A DNA stretch of 64,000 bases from Desulfosporosinus hippei DSM 8344 (GTDB taxonomy: Bacteria > Bacillota > Desulfitobacteriia > Desulfitobacteriales > Desulfitobacteriaceae). This document shows positions 8,517 to 17,466 of the stretch, piece after piece; position 1 is the first letter of the stretch; each line of letters opens with the position of its first letter. The notes below the pieces were generated by a model, which was not told the DNA's origin, searched no databases, and saw only the letters and a list, made by a program, of their open reading frames with translations. The position numbers and the translations under genes are program-made. The stretch is from contig NZ_FNCP01000001.1 of the NCBI RefSeq assembly GCF_900100785.1, positions 62,001 to 126,000 on the forward strand, given 5' to 3'.

Positions 8517-8545
8517 ATTATAGTTGGCACAATTTTCTTTGTCAA
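8517..8545 (-). promoter_or_regulatory. Consensus sigma-A promoter for yceD-rpmF
   Basis: TTGACA (8545-8540), a 17-base spacer and TATAAT (8522-8517) on the minus strand form a perfect housekeeping promoter. Transcription would start about 20 bases before the yceD ATG. Confidence 0.9.
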
Positions 8546-8579
8546 GGAAAACTCTTTACATAGCTACTATGCACTAAAA

Positions 8580-9773
8580 CTACTGAATTAAGTCATGAGT
8601 TTCTAAAGCAATCATTAATTCCTCATTAGTCGGAATCACCAAAGTGCGGCAACGGGCGTTTGGTTTCGAAACATCTACTTCCTCGCTTCTGACCTTGTTT
8701 TTCTCAGCATCCAGATCTACTCCAATGTAATCGAGGTTTTTACAAATAGCTTCCCGCATAGGTCCAGAGTTCTCTCCAACCCCTGCAGTAAATATAATTG
8801 CATCAACACCACCCAGTACAGCAGCATACGCACCGATGAATTGTCTGACATCATGTTCAAAAATATCTAAAGCAAGTCGTGCACGTTCGTGCCCTTGGCC
8901 AGCCGCTACTTCAATATCTCTGAAATCTGAGCTTACTCCCGAAACCCCTAAGGCACCACACTTAGTATTTAAAAAATCATTCATTTGGTCAACGGTAAAG
9001 TTTTCTCTGCACATGATATAGGTTACAATAGCCGGATCTAAAGCACCTGAACGAGTACCCATCATAAGGCCGTCTAAAGGCGTAAAGCCCATGGAAGTTT
9101 CTATTGATTTCCCTCCACGAATAGCACAAATTGAAGCACCGTTACCTAAGTGACAGCTAATAAGCTTCAGATCGCTTAAAGGCTTTTGAAGAAGGACTGC
9201 AGCTCGTTGACTGACATATTTATGAGATGTCCCATGGAAACCATATTTCCGAATCCCATATTTCTTATAATAATCATACGGCAATCCGTAAATATAACTG
9301 TTAGGTCTCATGGTTTGATGAAAAGCGGTGTCGAACACAGCTACTTGCGGAACCCCCGGCATCATTTTTTGGCAAGCCATAATTCCAGCAATATTGGGAG
9401 GATTGTGTAAAGGAGCCAACTCTACACATTCTTTAAGGGCTTTCATGACCCCTTCATCAATGACTACAGACTTAGAAAACTTTTCCCCTCCATGAACTAC
9501 TCGATGCCCAATCCCACAGATTTCTTTTAGATCTTTAATAACACCATAGAGAGGGGATACTAATGCTTCCAAGACAAGTTTAATAGCCACGGTATGATTT
9601 GTAATCTCAGCCGTGATCACTTCCTTATCGCCAGATCCAGTGCGATGAGTAAGCACCGATCCCGGAAGTCCTATTCGTTCAACCAGACCCTTTCCTATGG
9701 CATTTTTTGTCGCCATATCTATAACTTGATATTTTAGCGAAGAGCTTCCACAATTAATAACTAGAATCTTCAT
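8580..9773 (-). CDS. ackA: Acetate kinase
   Basis: It interconverts acetate + ATP and acetyl-phosphate + ADP, giving ATP in acetate-forming anaerobes. It has 397 residues, the normal length. Seen: the N-terminal [24 protein letters not shown] near residue 87, the catalytic region [10 protein letters not shown] near 147, and [11 protein letters not shown] near 330. Usually pta is adjacent; it is not here. The ATG has AAAGGGG upstream. Confidence 0.97.
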   Translation of the reverse strand: MKILVINCGSSSLKYQVIDMATKNAIGKGLVERIGLPGSVLTHRTGSGDKEVITAEITNHTVAIKLVLEALVSPLYGVIKDLKEICGIGHRVVHGGEKFSKSVVIDEGVMKALKECVELAPLHNPPNIAGIMACQKMMPGVPQVAVFDTAFHQTMRPNSYIYGLPYDYYKKYGIRKYGFHGTSHKYVSQRAAVLLQKPLSDLKLISCHLGNGASICAIRGGKSIETSMGFTPLDGLMMGTRSGALDPAIVTYIMCRENFTVDQMNDFLNTKCGALGVSGVSSDFRDIEVAAGQGHERARLALDIFEHDVRQFIGAYAAVLGGVDAIIFTAGVGENSGPMREAICKNLDYIGVDLDAEKNKVRSEEVDVSKPNARCRTLVIPTNEELMIALETHDLIQ

Positions 9774-9940
9774 TTTCTATACCCCTTTATTATCCAAGCT
9801 AAAAATAATATAAATAAGATTTAGTAAAATATAGTCTTCCCCGAAAAAAGAATTTTTCATTTAGATAATAACGCCATTTCTTTCCACACAGGTTGTTTCA
9901 TTTATAAAGTGTAGCATAAAAACCAAGCTTTTTTAACCCC

Positions 9941-10705
9941 TTACGCCATTATTCTCTTAATCTCAGAACATTTCGTCAACGCAATATTTCGTCCCAGCCT
10001 AATGCCTTCTTCGGCTCGATCAAACTGGAAACTTCCGATATGTCCAATATCAGGTTGCAATAGCAGATCAGCTCCATGACATTGCACCCGAAATACTTCA
10101 TCCTCTAAAATCTCGATGGATTGCAGCAAGATGTCCATAGCACTGTTGAGTTTATTCATCAACCCTTTTTTAACATCGACAGCTAAAACTATTTCTGCTC
10201 CCATTTCCCGGGCAACATGAACGGGTAATCGATTTTTAACAGCCCCGTCAACCAAAAGCCGACCTTGATAACGATAGGGTTTAAAAAAGCCAGGAATCGA
10301 AATGCTGGCCCGAACTGCTTGAGCTACACTCCCTTCTTTAAATATAACAAGTTCCCCTGTTTCAAGATCTGTCGCCACAATGGCTAAGGGAAGTTTAAGA
10401 TCAGCAAAGGTCATATCTCTGGTCAAAAGACGCAGGACTTCTAGTATCCTATCCCCTTTGATTAATCCTTCTTTGGAAACGGCAGGATCTAATATTTTTT
10501 TAGCAAACCCCGGGTAGGTCAACAGGCGCTCAACGCGATAGAGATCCATACCAGCGCACCATAAGGCACCGAATATAGCCCCTGCACTACACCCGACTAC
10601 GAGATCCATACTTATCTTTTCTTCCTGAAGCACTTGCAAAAAACCTAAATGGGCAAACCCTCGTGCACCTCCGGCACCTAAAACAAGCCCTTTTTTTGGA
10701 TTCAC
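9941..10705 (-). CDS. Patatin-like phospholipase (RssA/YlbK type)
   Basis: A 254-residue serine acyl hydrolase of the patatin family. Seen: the oxyanion motif GAGGARGFAHLG near residue 10, the nucleophile elbow GCSAG near 39 and the Asp of the catalytic dyad in VDGAVKNRLP near 155. The start is GTG at 10705, chosen because GGGGAGGG lies seven bases upstream; an in-frame ATG 12 codons earlier has no proper ribosome site. It is divergent from ylbJ, the same neighbourhood as ylbK-ylbJ of Bacillus. Substrate unknown. Confidence 0.85.
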   Translation of the reverse strand: MNPKKGLVLGAGGARGFAHLGFLQVLQEEKISMDLVVGCSAGAIFGALWCAGMDLYRVERLLTYPGFAKKILDPAVSKEGLIKGDRILEVLRLLTRDMTFADLKLPLAIVATDLETGELVIFKEGSVAQAVRASISIPGFFKPYRYQGRLLVDGAVKNRLPVHVAREMGAEIVLAVDVKKGLMNKLNSAMDILLQSIEILEDEVFRVQCHGADLLLQPDIGHIGSFQFDRAEEGIRLGRNIALTKCSEIKRIMA

Positions 10706-10776
10706 AGATTTTCCCTCCCCAAGACTTCTAGGGACAGCCATTCTTCCATATAAATTATGAAGGAAGGTGGGTTTTC

Positions 10777-11925
10777 ATGTCCAATCTCATTCGTGTCCTG
10801 GCTTTAAGTCTTCTTGCCCTGGGAATGTTTATATATCCACAGGAAGTCCTCGGCTCAGCCGGTGAGGGCCTGACTCTCTGGTGGCGCTTTGTCCTCCCGG
10901 CATTACTCCCGTTCTTTGTTCTTTCAGAACTTTTGATGGCCTCTGGCTTCGTCCACTTTTTAGGAGTTCTTCTGGAGTCTTTTATGCGTCCAGTTTTTCG
11001 CCTTCCCGGGAAAGCGGCCTTTGTTGTGGCCATGGGATATACTTCAGGATTTCCTATGGGGGCAGTACTTACTGCTAAGCTGCGCAACGACAAAGAAATA
11101 ACCCGCGAAGAAGGGGAACGTCTCTTAGCATTTACTAACAATCCCAGTCCGGGCTTCATGTTCGGGGCAGTCGCTTCCGGTATGCTCGGTGAACCGACAC
11201 TAGGGATAGTATTAGCAGGTTCTGTATATCTTTCCAATTTGATTGTCGGATTTCTCTTTCGATTCTATAAGGCAGCTCCTAAATCCCTGCAAAATTCTTC
11301 AACCCCTTCATTTGGAAGAGCTTGGCAGGAGATGAAACATGCCCAAAACAGAGAAAACCGCTCATTCGGGCAAATCCTAAGTGATGCCGTTAAGCAAAGT
11401 ACAAACACAGTCCTTATGGTAGCAGGTTTTATGGCGATTTTTTCAGTAATCCTTCGTCTATTAAACCTTTGGCATGTTCCTTTATTATTAGCTACCATCA
11501 GCCACAGGATTATCCAAATTCTAGAAGTTCCGGTTCTACAGGCTTTTTTTAATGGACTCTTTGAAATGACCCTAGGATGTCAAGAAGCAATTCAAGCTCT
11601 TTCGACACTCAATCAGCAAGTTGCCATGCTCGCCCTTATAATGGGCTGGGGTGGACTTTCCGTATTTGCTCAAATTGCCGGTTTGATAAGCGGCACCGAC
11701 CTGCGCTTTTCCTCATTTTTAATAGCCAGGGCTCTTCATGCATTCATCGCTCTTGGGCTTAGTCAGATTTTCCTTTCAGTTGCGAAGGTTCCCACCTCAA
11801 GCCTACCAGTTCGAATTGTTGACCCGTCGACCCTTTTCTGGAATAGTTGGCAGATAAGTGCTCTGGTATTCTTAGGTTGCATGTCTGTTCTTTCCATTCT
11901 CGCTATTGTTCGCTTTCGCAACTAG
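10777..11925 (+). CDS. ylbJ: Sporulation integral membrane protein YlbJ
   Basis: A 382-residue polytopic membrane protein of the YlbJ family, needed for normal spore cortex/heat resistance in Bacillus. Seen: eight or so hydrophobic segments, the first at residues 5-25, and conserved glycine-rich loops (GYTSGFPMGA near 88, NNPSPGFMFG near 120). It resembles nucleoside-recognition (Gate) transporters. AAGGAAGG lies before the ATG. It is a lone plus-strand gene between minus-strand neighbours. I cannot identify a sporulation sigma-factor promoter with confidence. Confidence 0.9.
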   Translation: MSNLIRVLALSLLALGMFIYPQEVLGSAGEGLTLWWRFVLPALLPFFVLSELLMASGFVHFLGVLLESFMRPVFRLPGKAAFVVAMGYTSGFPMGAVLTAKLRNDKEITREEGERLLAFTNNPSPGFMFGAVASGMLGEPTLGIVLAGSVYLSNLIVGFLFRFYKAAPKSLQNSSTPSFGRAWQEMKHAQNRENRSFGQILSDAVKQSTNTVLMVAGFMAIFSVILRLLNLWHVPLLLATISHRIIQILEVPVLQAFFNGLFEMTLGCQEAIQALSTLNQQVAMLALIMGWGGLSVFAQIAGLISGTDLRFSSFLIARALHAFIALGLSQIFLSVAKVPTSSLPVRIVDPSTLFWNSWQISALVFLGCMSVLSILAIVRFRN

Positions 11926-12062
11926 GCGATAGGAATCTACTATATAACAAATAAGTCATATTTTCAAATCAAGTAATGAAACTCAAGCCCAAGTCCCCAG
12001 CAAGGCGTCTCCCTCAGTACTTACACTTCTGAAATCTACGACCTTATACTATAAAGCACAAG

Positions 12063-12090
12063 GAAAAAGAGTGAGTACTTTACTCACTCT
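12063..12090 (-). terminator. Terminator overlapping the end of the coiled-coil gene
   Basis: A 10-bp perfect stem AGAGTGAGTA/TACTCACTCT (12068-12077 with 12081-12090, loop of 3) followed by TTTTT on the minus strand. The stop codon and last codons of the gene at 12080-12574 form part of the hairpin. Confidence 0.9.
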
Positions 12091-12574
12091 CCTCCACTTC
12101 AGACCGACCGGTTCGCTCTTCTTTTGCTAACCCCTTCAGCTCTTCTCTGTTCTGACGTAAGGCCTGTAGGGTTTCATACAGGCTTTTCTCAACATGTTTA
12201 AGCATTTCATCAGCATATTGAACAGCGCCGGTTTTTACTTCCCTTGCAAATGTTTGGGCCTGTTTAACAATGTTTTCGCCATAGTCCTGAGCCTGTTTAA
12301 CCACTTCATTTTCTAAAGCCATCTTATCAATATAGGTTTTTCCTTGTTCAATAAGTTTCTGTGCTTCTGTCTGTGCTTCATCTAAAATACGCTGTCTCTC
12401 TTTTAAAACCCATTTGGCATTGGTGATTTCTTCTGGCAAAGCTGCCCGCACACGATCCAGCAATTCAAAGATTACAGCATCATCAACCAAAACCTTACCT
12501 GTCATAGGAATCTTAGTCCCATGATCGACAATTTCTTCGACTTCATTGATCAAACTTTGAATATCAGTTTCCAT
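12080..12574 (-). CDS. Coiled-coil protein next to rsmD
   Basis: A 164-residue, strongly charged protein that is almost entirely helical, with long runs suited to coiled coil (about residues 45-150) and repeated QAQ, VKQAQ and EAQ segments like those of DivIVA/ATPase b-subunit type proteins. No catalytic motif and no membrane segment. Automatic pipelines often label such proteins ATPase subunits, which is probably similarity of coiled coils only. The start is ATG at 12574 with GGGAGAGG upstream; it follows rsmD by 17 bases. In many Firmicutes coaD sits after rsmD, so this gene takes that place. Function not recognised. Confidence 0.75.
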   Translation of the reverse strand: METDIQSLINEVEEIVDHGTKIPMTGKVLVDDAVIFELLDRVRAALPEEITNAKWVLKERQRILDEAQTEAQKLIEQGKTYIDKMALENEVVKQAQDYGENIVKQAQTFAREVKTGAVQYADEMLKHVEKSLYETLQALRQNREELKGLAKEERTGRSEVEESE

Positions 12575-12591
12575 ATATATCCTCTCCCTCG

Positions 12592-13143
12592 TCATACATC
12601 CATTCTCTGTAGGTACCATATTTTCGTATCTCCATATTCCCCTGTTTTGCGAATTTCGAAGGGATAAATGACTCCTGTTAAATCTTCATCTTTGGCAGTC
12701 TCAGCGACAATCACTCCGTCAGGTGTTAAATAGGCAAAATCCTTTATAGATTGGATTACTTTGGGAATAAGTTCCTGCCGATAGGGGGGATCCAAAAAGA
12801 TTAAGTTGAAAACTTCATTTGGATATCTATCAATGAACTTAAAAGCATCCATCAAATGTAGTTTTGTCTTATCAGCTACTCCAAGAAGACTAAGATTTTT
12901 CTGAATAACCTGATACGCGTCATGATTTTTTTCTACCAAAACCGCTTCACGAGAGCCTCGGGAAAGGGCTTCAATAGCCAAGTTCCCCGTTCCTGCAAAA
13001 AGATCTAATACCCGAGAATTTAAGACCTTTTCTCCAAGTACGCTAAAAATCGCGCCTTTTACTTTATCCGAGGTTGGGCGAGTATGTATTCCTTCAACTG
13101 CCTTAAGTTGTCGACCACGCATTTCTCCAGCAATAATCCGCAT
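12592..13143 (-). CDS. rsmD: 16S rRNA (guanine966-N2)-methyltransferase
   Basis: A 183-residue class I methyltransferase that modifies G966 of 16S rRNA during 30S assembly. Seen: MRIIAGEMRGR at the start, TRPTSDKVKGAIFSVLG, the SAM-binding motif LDLFAGTGNLAIEALSRG near residue 42, and the catalytic LDPPY near 114. The start is ATG at 13143 with TTGGAGGA upstream. An extended -10 (TGGTATACT) lies about 130 bases upstream on the minus strand. Confidence 0.95.
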   Translation of the reverse strand: MRIIAGEMRGRQLKAVEGIHTRPTSDKVKGAIFSVLGEKVLNSRVLDLFAGTGNLAIEALSRGSREAVLVEKNHDAYQVIQKNLSLLGVADKTKLHLMDAFKFIDRYPNEVFNLIFLDPPYRQELIPKVIQSIKDFAYLTPDGVIVAETAKDEDLTGVIYPFEIRKTGEYGDTKIWYLQRMDV

Positions 13144-13323
13144 AAATCCTCCAAGATACATTATAGCAGTAATAATTTAACAGCTACAAGGACTTATCCT
13201 ATTTTAGTTTCTTTTCAATATTTTTCAACAATTTATGACTCAATATATATTATTTTCTATAAAATTAGTATACCACAGGCAAAGACTAAATTCCTTGTAT
13301 TAAGTATATCGTTTTACATTTTA

Positions 13324-13455
13324 TCACATACTAGACTTGGCTAATGATGAACCATATAACTCATCGAATGCCCTTCCCCCATCCAGCTCTTCCTTCGTTT
13401 TTCCTCTGTTCACTGGGTGCTTAAATAGCCCCAGTGACTTTTTTAAAATTGCCAT
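13324..13455 (-). CDS. Possible 43-residue small protein
   Basis: An open frame from ATG at 13455 to TGA at 13324 encodes a charged 43-residue peptide beginning MAILKKSLGLFKHPVNRGKT and containing ELDGGRAFDELYG. Amino-acid use looks protein-like and there is no membrane segment or cysteine. Against it: no Shine-Dalgarno sequence, and its start overlaps the region where the gpr promoter should lie, while a terminator-like hairpin sits inside it. I do not recognise it. It could be a chance frame. Confidence 0.25.
   Translation of the reverse strand: MAILKKSLGLFKHPVNRGKTKEELDGGRAFDELYGSSLAKSSM
13410..13444 (+). terminator. Terminator-like hairpin upstream of gpr
   Basis: TCACTGGG/CCCAGTGA (13410-13417 with 13430-13437) followed by CTTTTTT on the plus strand. 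No plus-strand gene is known upstream, so it would end a leader transcript or a small RNA of unknown nature. Confidence 0.5.
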
Positions 13456-13488
13456 TATTATATTCTAAAGAATAAAGGAGTTTAAACC

Positions 13489-14475
13489 ATGAAAAAATCA
13501 GAACTTTATCAACATCTTAACGTACAACTTGATCTGGCAGTTGAAGCACACCAGATGTTACGTGGAGAAAGTGGCGAAGAAATACCAGGCGTCTTAATGA
13601 ATGAACAACAACTGGAACACGCTAAAGTTACTATTATCACCGTTGAAACTGAAGAAGGTGTAGAAGCTATAGGCAAACCAAAAGGACAATACATAACCAT
13701 TGATGCTCCTGAAATACGGACAAACAATTATATTGTTCATGAAGATATTACACATGTTCTTGCTGATAGATTAATTGAGTTGATGAATCTCAAGGAAGAC
13801 GCTAGTATACTAATTGTCGGCTTGGGTAATTGGAATGCAACTCCTGATGCTCTAGGCCCTCAAGTTATCGACAAAACCATGGTGACACGTCATCTGTTTA
13901 AACTATCTCCCGATGAGTTAAAAGGGCAGTTGCGAAAAATAAGCGCTATTGCCCCAGGGGTCTTAGGTCTTACCGGTATTGAAACCGCAGAAATAATTAA
14001 GGGACTTGTAGAACATGTCAAACCGGATTTAGTCATAGCCATTGATGCCTTGGCCGCTAGCTCCCTGGAACGAATTGGTACAAGCATACAGCTATCAGAC
14101 ACCGGAATTCACCCCGGTTCGGGCGTAGGTAATAGAAGAGCTGGGATCACTGAAGAAACAATCGGTTGCAAAGTAATTGCAATTGGGCTTCCGACGGTTG
14201 TTAATGCAGGTATCATTGCCCACGATGCAGTGGAAGGTGTGTTTAAAGAATTCGTAACCAGTCCTCAGCTCTACAAACTCTATAAGGGTATAAAACCCGA
14301 AGTGTTTAGTCAAATCATCGACGATGTTCTATCCCCGTTTCAAGGCAATCTAATGGTAACACCTAAAGAGATCGACTCTCTCATTAAAATTGTTGCCAAG
14401 ATTATTGCCGGCTCATTAGCTATCAGCTTACATCCCGGAATTGATCGGGAAGACTATGAGCGGTATTTGCAATAG
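13489..14475 (+). CDS. gpr: Spore germination protease GPR
   Basis: An aspartic-type endoprotease, made in the forespore as a zymogen, that degrades small acid-soluble spore proteins at germination. It has 328 residues. Seen: an N-terminal propeptide region, then VGLGNWNATPDALGP near residue 105, GIETAEII near 165, and LVIAIDALAAS near 185, all typical of the GPR family. AAAGGAG precedes the ATG. It converges with a gene for a small acid-soluble spore protein at 14593-14721, a likely substrate. Confidence 0.96.
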   Translation: MKKSELYQHLNVQLDLAVEAHQMLRGESGEEIPGVLMNEQQLEHAKVTIITVETEEGVEAIGKPKGQYITIDAPEIRTNNYIVHEDITHVLADRLIELMNLKEDASILIVGLGNWNATPDALGPQVIDKTMVTRHLFKLSPDELKGQLRKISAIAPGVLGLTGIETAEIIKGLVEHVKPDLVIAIDALAASSLERIGTSIQLSDTGIHPGSGVGNRRAGITEETIGCKVIAIGLPTVVNAGIIAHDAVEGVFKEFVTSPQLYKLYKGIKPEVFSQIIDDVLSPFQGNLMVTPKEIDSLIKIVAKIIAGSLAISLHPGIDREDYERYLQ

Positions 14476-14554
14476 ACAAGAGAATGAATAATTGAATCAT
14501 TAACAATTTTAGTTATTCTCGGAATTATGAGTAATGATAGTTGTTAGAATTTAT

Positions 14555-14584
14555 GAAAGGGTCAGGATAAAACCTGACCCTTTC
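14555..14584. terminator. Shared terminator between gpr and the SASP gene
   Basis: Perfect 12-bp stem GAAAGGGTCAGG/CCTGACCCTTTC with a six-base loop, between two convergent genes. T runs after the stem are weak on both sides, so it probably serves both genes. Confidence 0.75.
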
Positions 14585-14592
14585 ATATTATT

Positions 14593-14721
14593 CTATTCCT
14601 GTGGCGAATTCGGGAAACTTTTGTGTTTTCGATTAGCTATTCCAATCTCTTGAGCAACCTCGTACTTGAACCTCTCTAACTCGGGTGTCAACGGAATCAT
14701 TGGTTTAGTCGATTTAGCCAA
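14593..14721 (-). CDS. Short alpha/beta-type small acid-soluble spore protein
   Basis: A 42-residue protein with TTG start at 14721, supported by a strong AAGGAGGGG six bases upstream. Seen: LTPELERFKYEVAQEIGI (about residues 11-28), which matches the first conserved block of alpha/beta-type SASPs including the GPR cut site (between E and V in YEVAQEIG). The usual second DNA-binding block with its glycine-rich C-terminus is missing; full family members have about 60-70 residues. SASPs coat and protect spore DNA and are degraded by GPR, the neighbouring gene. The short form may be a distinct clostridial subfamily or a truncated remnant. Confidence 0.75.
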   Translation of the reverse strand: MAKSTKPMIPLTPELERFKYEVAQEIGIANRKHKSFPNSPQE

Positions 14722-14901
14722 AAGTTTCCCCTCCTTAATTTTTTTAGAACAGCAGACCTACTTCGCTACTGTCATGCTTATTAATTCTTTTTAAGATTTG
14801 CTCTTATTATTAGACATTATGATTAAGTTCATACTCGGCAATTCCTCCCAAAAAGAGAGTAAAATAACAATGATCAGTTACTTATATTTAACAATTTCTG
14901 C

Positions 14902-17466
14902 CTAATGTACCCCGATATCCTCCGGAGGAAACCTTTTTTGTACTTCATTAAGAATCAAATCATACCTCTCAGGACTTTGCAAAATCTTTTGGGCCATCTG
15001 ATAAGCTTTTTCAACAAGGTATCCATCTCGAGAAAGATCAGCAAGACGCAATTCAGCTAATCCGTGCTGTCTAATCCCTAATAACTCCCCGGTTCCTCTT
15101 AGACGCATATCCTCTTCAGCAATTTTAAAGCCATCTTCAGTCTGACAAAGGATATCTAAGCGTTGACTCCCCTTACCTCCCGACATTAAAAAACAATACG
15201 ATTGTTCACTCCCCCGACCAACTCGTCCTCTTAGTTGGTGTAATTGGGCAAGGCCAAACCGCTCAGCTGATTCAATAACCATAACTGAGGCATTGGGTAC
15301 ATTTACTCCTACTTCCACTACTGTAGTAGCTACCAGTATATCAATATCTCCAGCATTAAAGGCTGCCATAATTTCTTCCTTTTCCAACCCTTTCATTTTG
15401 CCATGTAAAAGGGAGATGTGGTGATTAGGAAATCTCTCCCGAAGTTCTGTCGCTTTCTGGGTTGCTGAAATAAGATCCAGAGTTTCGGATTCTTCTACCA
15501 ATGGACAAACCACGTAAATTTGCCTGCCTAGATTAATTTGCTCATCTAGGAATTTTTCCATTTTCGGACGAGCTCGTTCTGTCAACTTTCTAGTAATTAT
15601 CGATTTTCGCCCCACAGGCATCTCATCAAGGATTGAAAGCTGCAAATCCCCATAGAGTGTCAAGGCTAAGGTTCTCGGTATTGGGGTGGCGGTAAGCACT
15701 AAAACATGAGGACTTTCACCTTTGCTTTGTAACAAAGAGCGCTGCCTTACACCAAAGCGATGTTGTTCATCGGTGACAGCAAGGCCGAGGGCTTTAAACA
15801 CAACTGTCTCTTGGATAAGCGCATGGGTTCCAACGGCGACATGGGCCTGTCCACTGGAAATCATCTCCAGTGTTCTCTCTCGGGAACTCTTACTCTGACT
15901 TCCTAGTAAACAAACCACACAAATGCCCAAAGGGGTGAATACTTTCTCAAGAGCTTGAAAATGTTGTATCGCCAAAATTTCTGTTGGTGCCATCATGGCC
16001 CCTTGATACCCCGAACCTACCGCACGCAATAATGCTGCCATAGCAACTGCGGTCTTACCGGATCCCACATCTCCTTGAACCAAGCGAGCCATTCCTTGGC
16101 ATCTGGATAAATCATTGAATATCTCTTGAATTACACGCTGTTGAGCCACAGTTAGTTCAAAAGGCAACCCTTTATAAAAGCTCTGAAGCAATTCTTCTCC
16201 ACCAGTAAGAGAGGGACTACCCATTCGCACAATTCCTTGGCGCAACCCTGCGACTGCTAATTGCAAAAAAAGCACCTCTTCCCAGACCAATCTCTCCCTC
16301 GCCTGGGCTAGCCTGGGATAAGTCTTGGGAAAATGAATTTCTCGATGAGCAAGAGAACGTTTCATCCAATCTCTTGATACCTCAGCGGGCAAGATTTCAG
16401 GAAACTCTTGCTCTACATTCTTAAGTACTCCTTGGATTAAGCTCCGGATTACTTTTGAAGATAGGCGCGCTGTCTCTGGATAAACTGGCAAAATAGTTTG
16501 TCCTTGGTCAGATTTATCCGATGAACTACTAATATTCACTTTTTCAATATCTGTCGCCAATAATTCCGGCGTCTGTTGCTGCCAATTCACTTTCCCTGTC
16601 ACTGAAACTTGAGTTCCTACCGGGTATTGTTTGAGAATAAATGGTTGGTTAAACCAAGTTGCCTGAAGTAAGCGTCCAGATTGCTCGATGCTTAACTTTA
16701 CCACTCTCAGCTTGCCACTAAGCACATTCCCTGCGACTACTTTTCCCTCAACGGTTGCTAATTCTCCGTCTTTCAGCTCGCTAATCATCCGCTTACGACG
16801 ATCCTCGTACCTTCGCGGATAATATTCCAGCAAATCTTTTATCGTATGTATCCCAAGCTGTCCAAGCAGCCTGGCCCTTTCCGGACCAACCCCTTTGAGA
16901 AATTGTAAGGGGTTATCTTTTTGGGCTATAGTCTTACTCTTAGAACTTTTTTGATCCTCCAAAGACGGATTAGTCAACTGATGTCCCTGGCTTATATTTA
17001 GTTTATTATGATCTTGAGGATTCTCCGGCCTTTGCTGGCTTTGTCTAAAAGACCGAGACTCATTAACGTCAATATTCCGCTCTTCCTGAACGAGGGACAT
17101 CAGAAGATTATCCCTTTTAGACGTCCCATTTTCCGATATTTTCTTGCTAGAGGTACGTTCATTTTCAGCCAAACCACTGTTTATAGTGTTCTGCTCTACT
17201 TCACCTGTTATTTCTGTCATGAACCGTCGAAGTTCGGAAAAGGCTTCTCTACGGCGGAGAGGACTTAAACTTGAATAGTTTTGCGCCAGGTTACTCAGCA
17301 ACTCCAAATCCTTACCGGGGAATAATTTTTCCAGTCTGGGAATAATCCCTTTTAAAAAAGCATTAAATCCCCCTAATACCCCCCCATTGGTGAAACCTTG
17401 TCTTTCCTCGGCAACCAATGCCCTTTGAAAATTGCTTAAAACTAATTGAACTTGGGTAAGTTTCAT
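14902..17466 (-). CDS. recG: ATP-dependent DNA helicase RecG with N-terminal extension
   Basis: A branch-migration helicase that regresses stalled forks and processes Holliday junctions. The chosen start is ATG at 17466, where ATGA overlaps the sdaAA stop. At 854 residues it is about 170 longer than ordinary RecG. The extra part, residues 1 to about 185, has a helical block (to about 90) and a polar, Ser/Glu/Asn-rich linker. The standard protein then begins with LKGVGPERARLLGQLGI and the wedge/OB domain. Helicase motifs follow: GDVGSGKT, DEQHRFG, LTATPIPRTL, VGVNVPNA and QLRGRVGRG. Confidence 0.96.
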   Translation of the reverse strand: MKLTQVQLVLSNFQRALVAEERQGFTNGGVLGGFNAFLKGIIPRLEKLFPGKDLELLSNLAQNYSSLSPLRRREAFSELRRFMTEITGEVEQNTINSGLAENERTSSKKISENGTSKRDNLLMSLVQEERNIDVNESRSFRQSQQRPENPQDHNKLNISQGHQLTNPSLEDQKSSKSKTIAQKDNPLQFLKGVGPERARLLGQLGIHTIKDLLEYYPRRYEDRRKRMISELKDGELATVEGKVVAGNVLSGKLRVVKLSIEQSGRLLQATWFNQPFILKQYPVGTQVSVTGKVNWQQQTPELLATDIEKVNISSSSDKSDQGQTILPVYPETARLSSKVIRSLIQGVLKNVEQEFPEILPAEVSRDWMKRSLAHREIHFPKTYPRLAQARERLVWEEVLFLQLAVAGLRQGIVRMGSPSLTGGEELLQSFYKGLPFELTVAQQRVIQEIFNDLSRCQGMARLVQGDVGSGKTAVAMAALLRAVGSGYQGAMMAPTEILAIQHFQALEKVFTPLGICVVCLLGSQSKSSRERTLEMISSGQAHVAVGTHALIQETVVFKALGLAVTDEQHRFGVRQRSLLQSKGESPHVLVLTATPIPRTLALTLYGDLQLSILDEMPVGRKSIITRKLTERARPKMEKFLDEQINLGRQIYVVCPLVEESETLDLISATQKATELRERFPNHHISLLHGKMKGLEKEEIMAAFNAGDIDILVATTVVEVGVNVPNASVMVIESAERFGLAQLHQLRGRVGRGSEQSYCFLMSGGKGSQRLDILCQTEDGFKIAEEDMRLRGTGELLGIRQHGLAELRLADLSRDGYLVEKAYQMAQKILQSPERYDLILNEVQKRFPPEDIGVH

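Larger units (their letters stand above)
13144..13488 (+). promoter_or_regulatory. Divergent rsmD/gpr intergenic region
   Basis: An AT-rich 345-base gap. On the minus side TGGTATACT (about 13269-13277) is a plausible extended -10 for rsmD. On the plus side a hairpin with a T run lies at 13410-13444, and a 43-codon minus-strand frame lies at 13324-13455. gpr should have a forespore (sigma-F/G) promoter close to 13440-13470, but I find no clean match. Confidence 0.35.

Noticed and set aside
9774-9940. Riboswitch or small RNA between the ackA start and the patatin-like gene
   Set aside because: Only AT-rich sequence with no stable stem; AAAAACCAAGC.TTTTTT is A/T pairing without a GC stem.
10755-11237. 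160-codon minus-strand frame opposite ylbJ
   Set aside because: Antisense shadow of a clear membrane-protein gene; composition (Arg, Pro, Ser rich) is that of a shadow and there is no ribosome site.
13440-13488. Forespore sigma-G promoter for gpr
   Set aside because: Expected from biology, but no -35/-10 pair close enough to the consensus (GHATR-18-CATNNTA) could be placed without forcing it.
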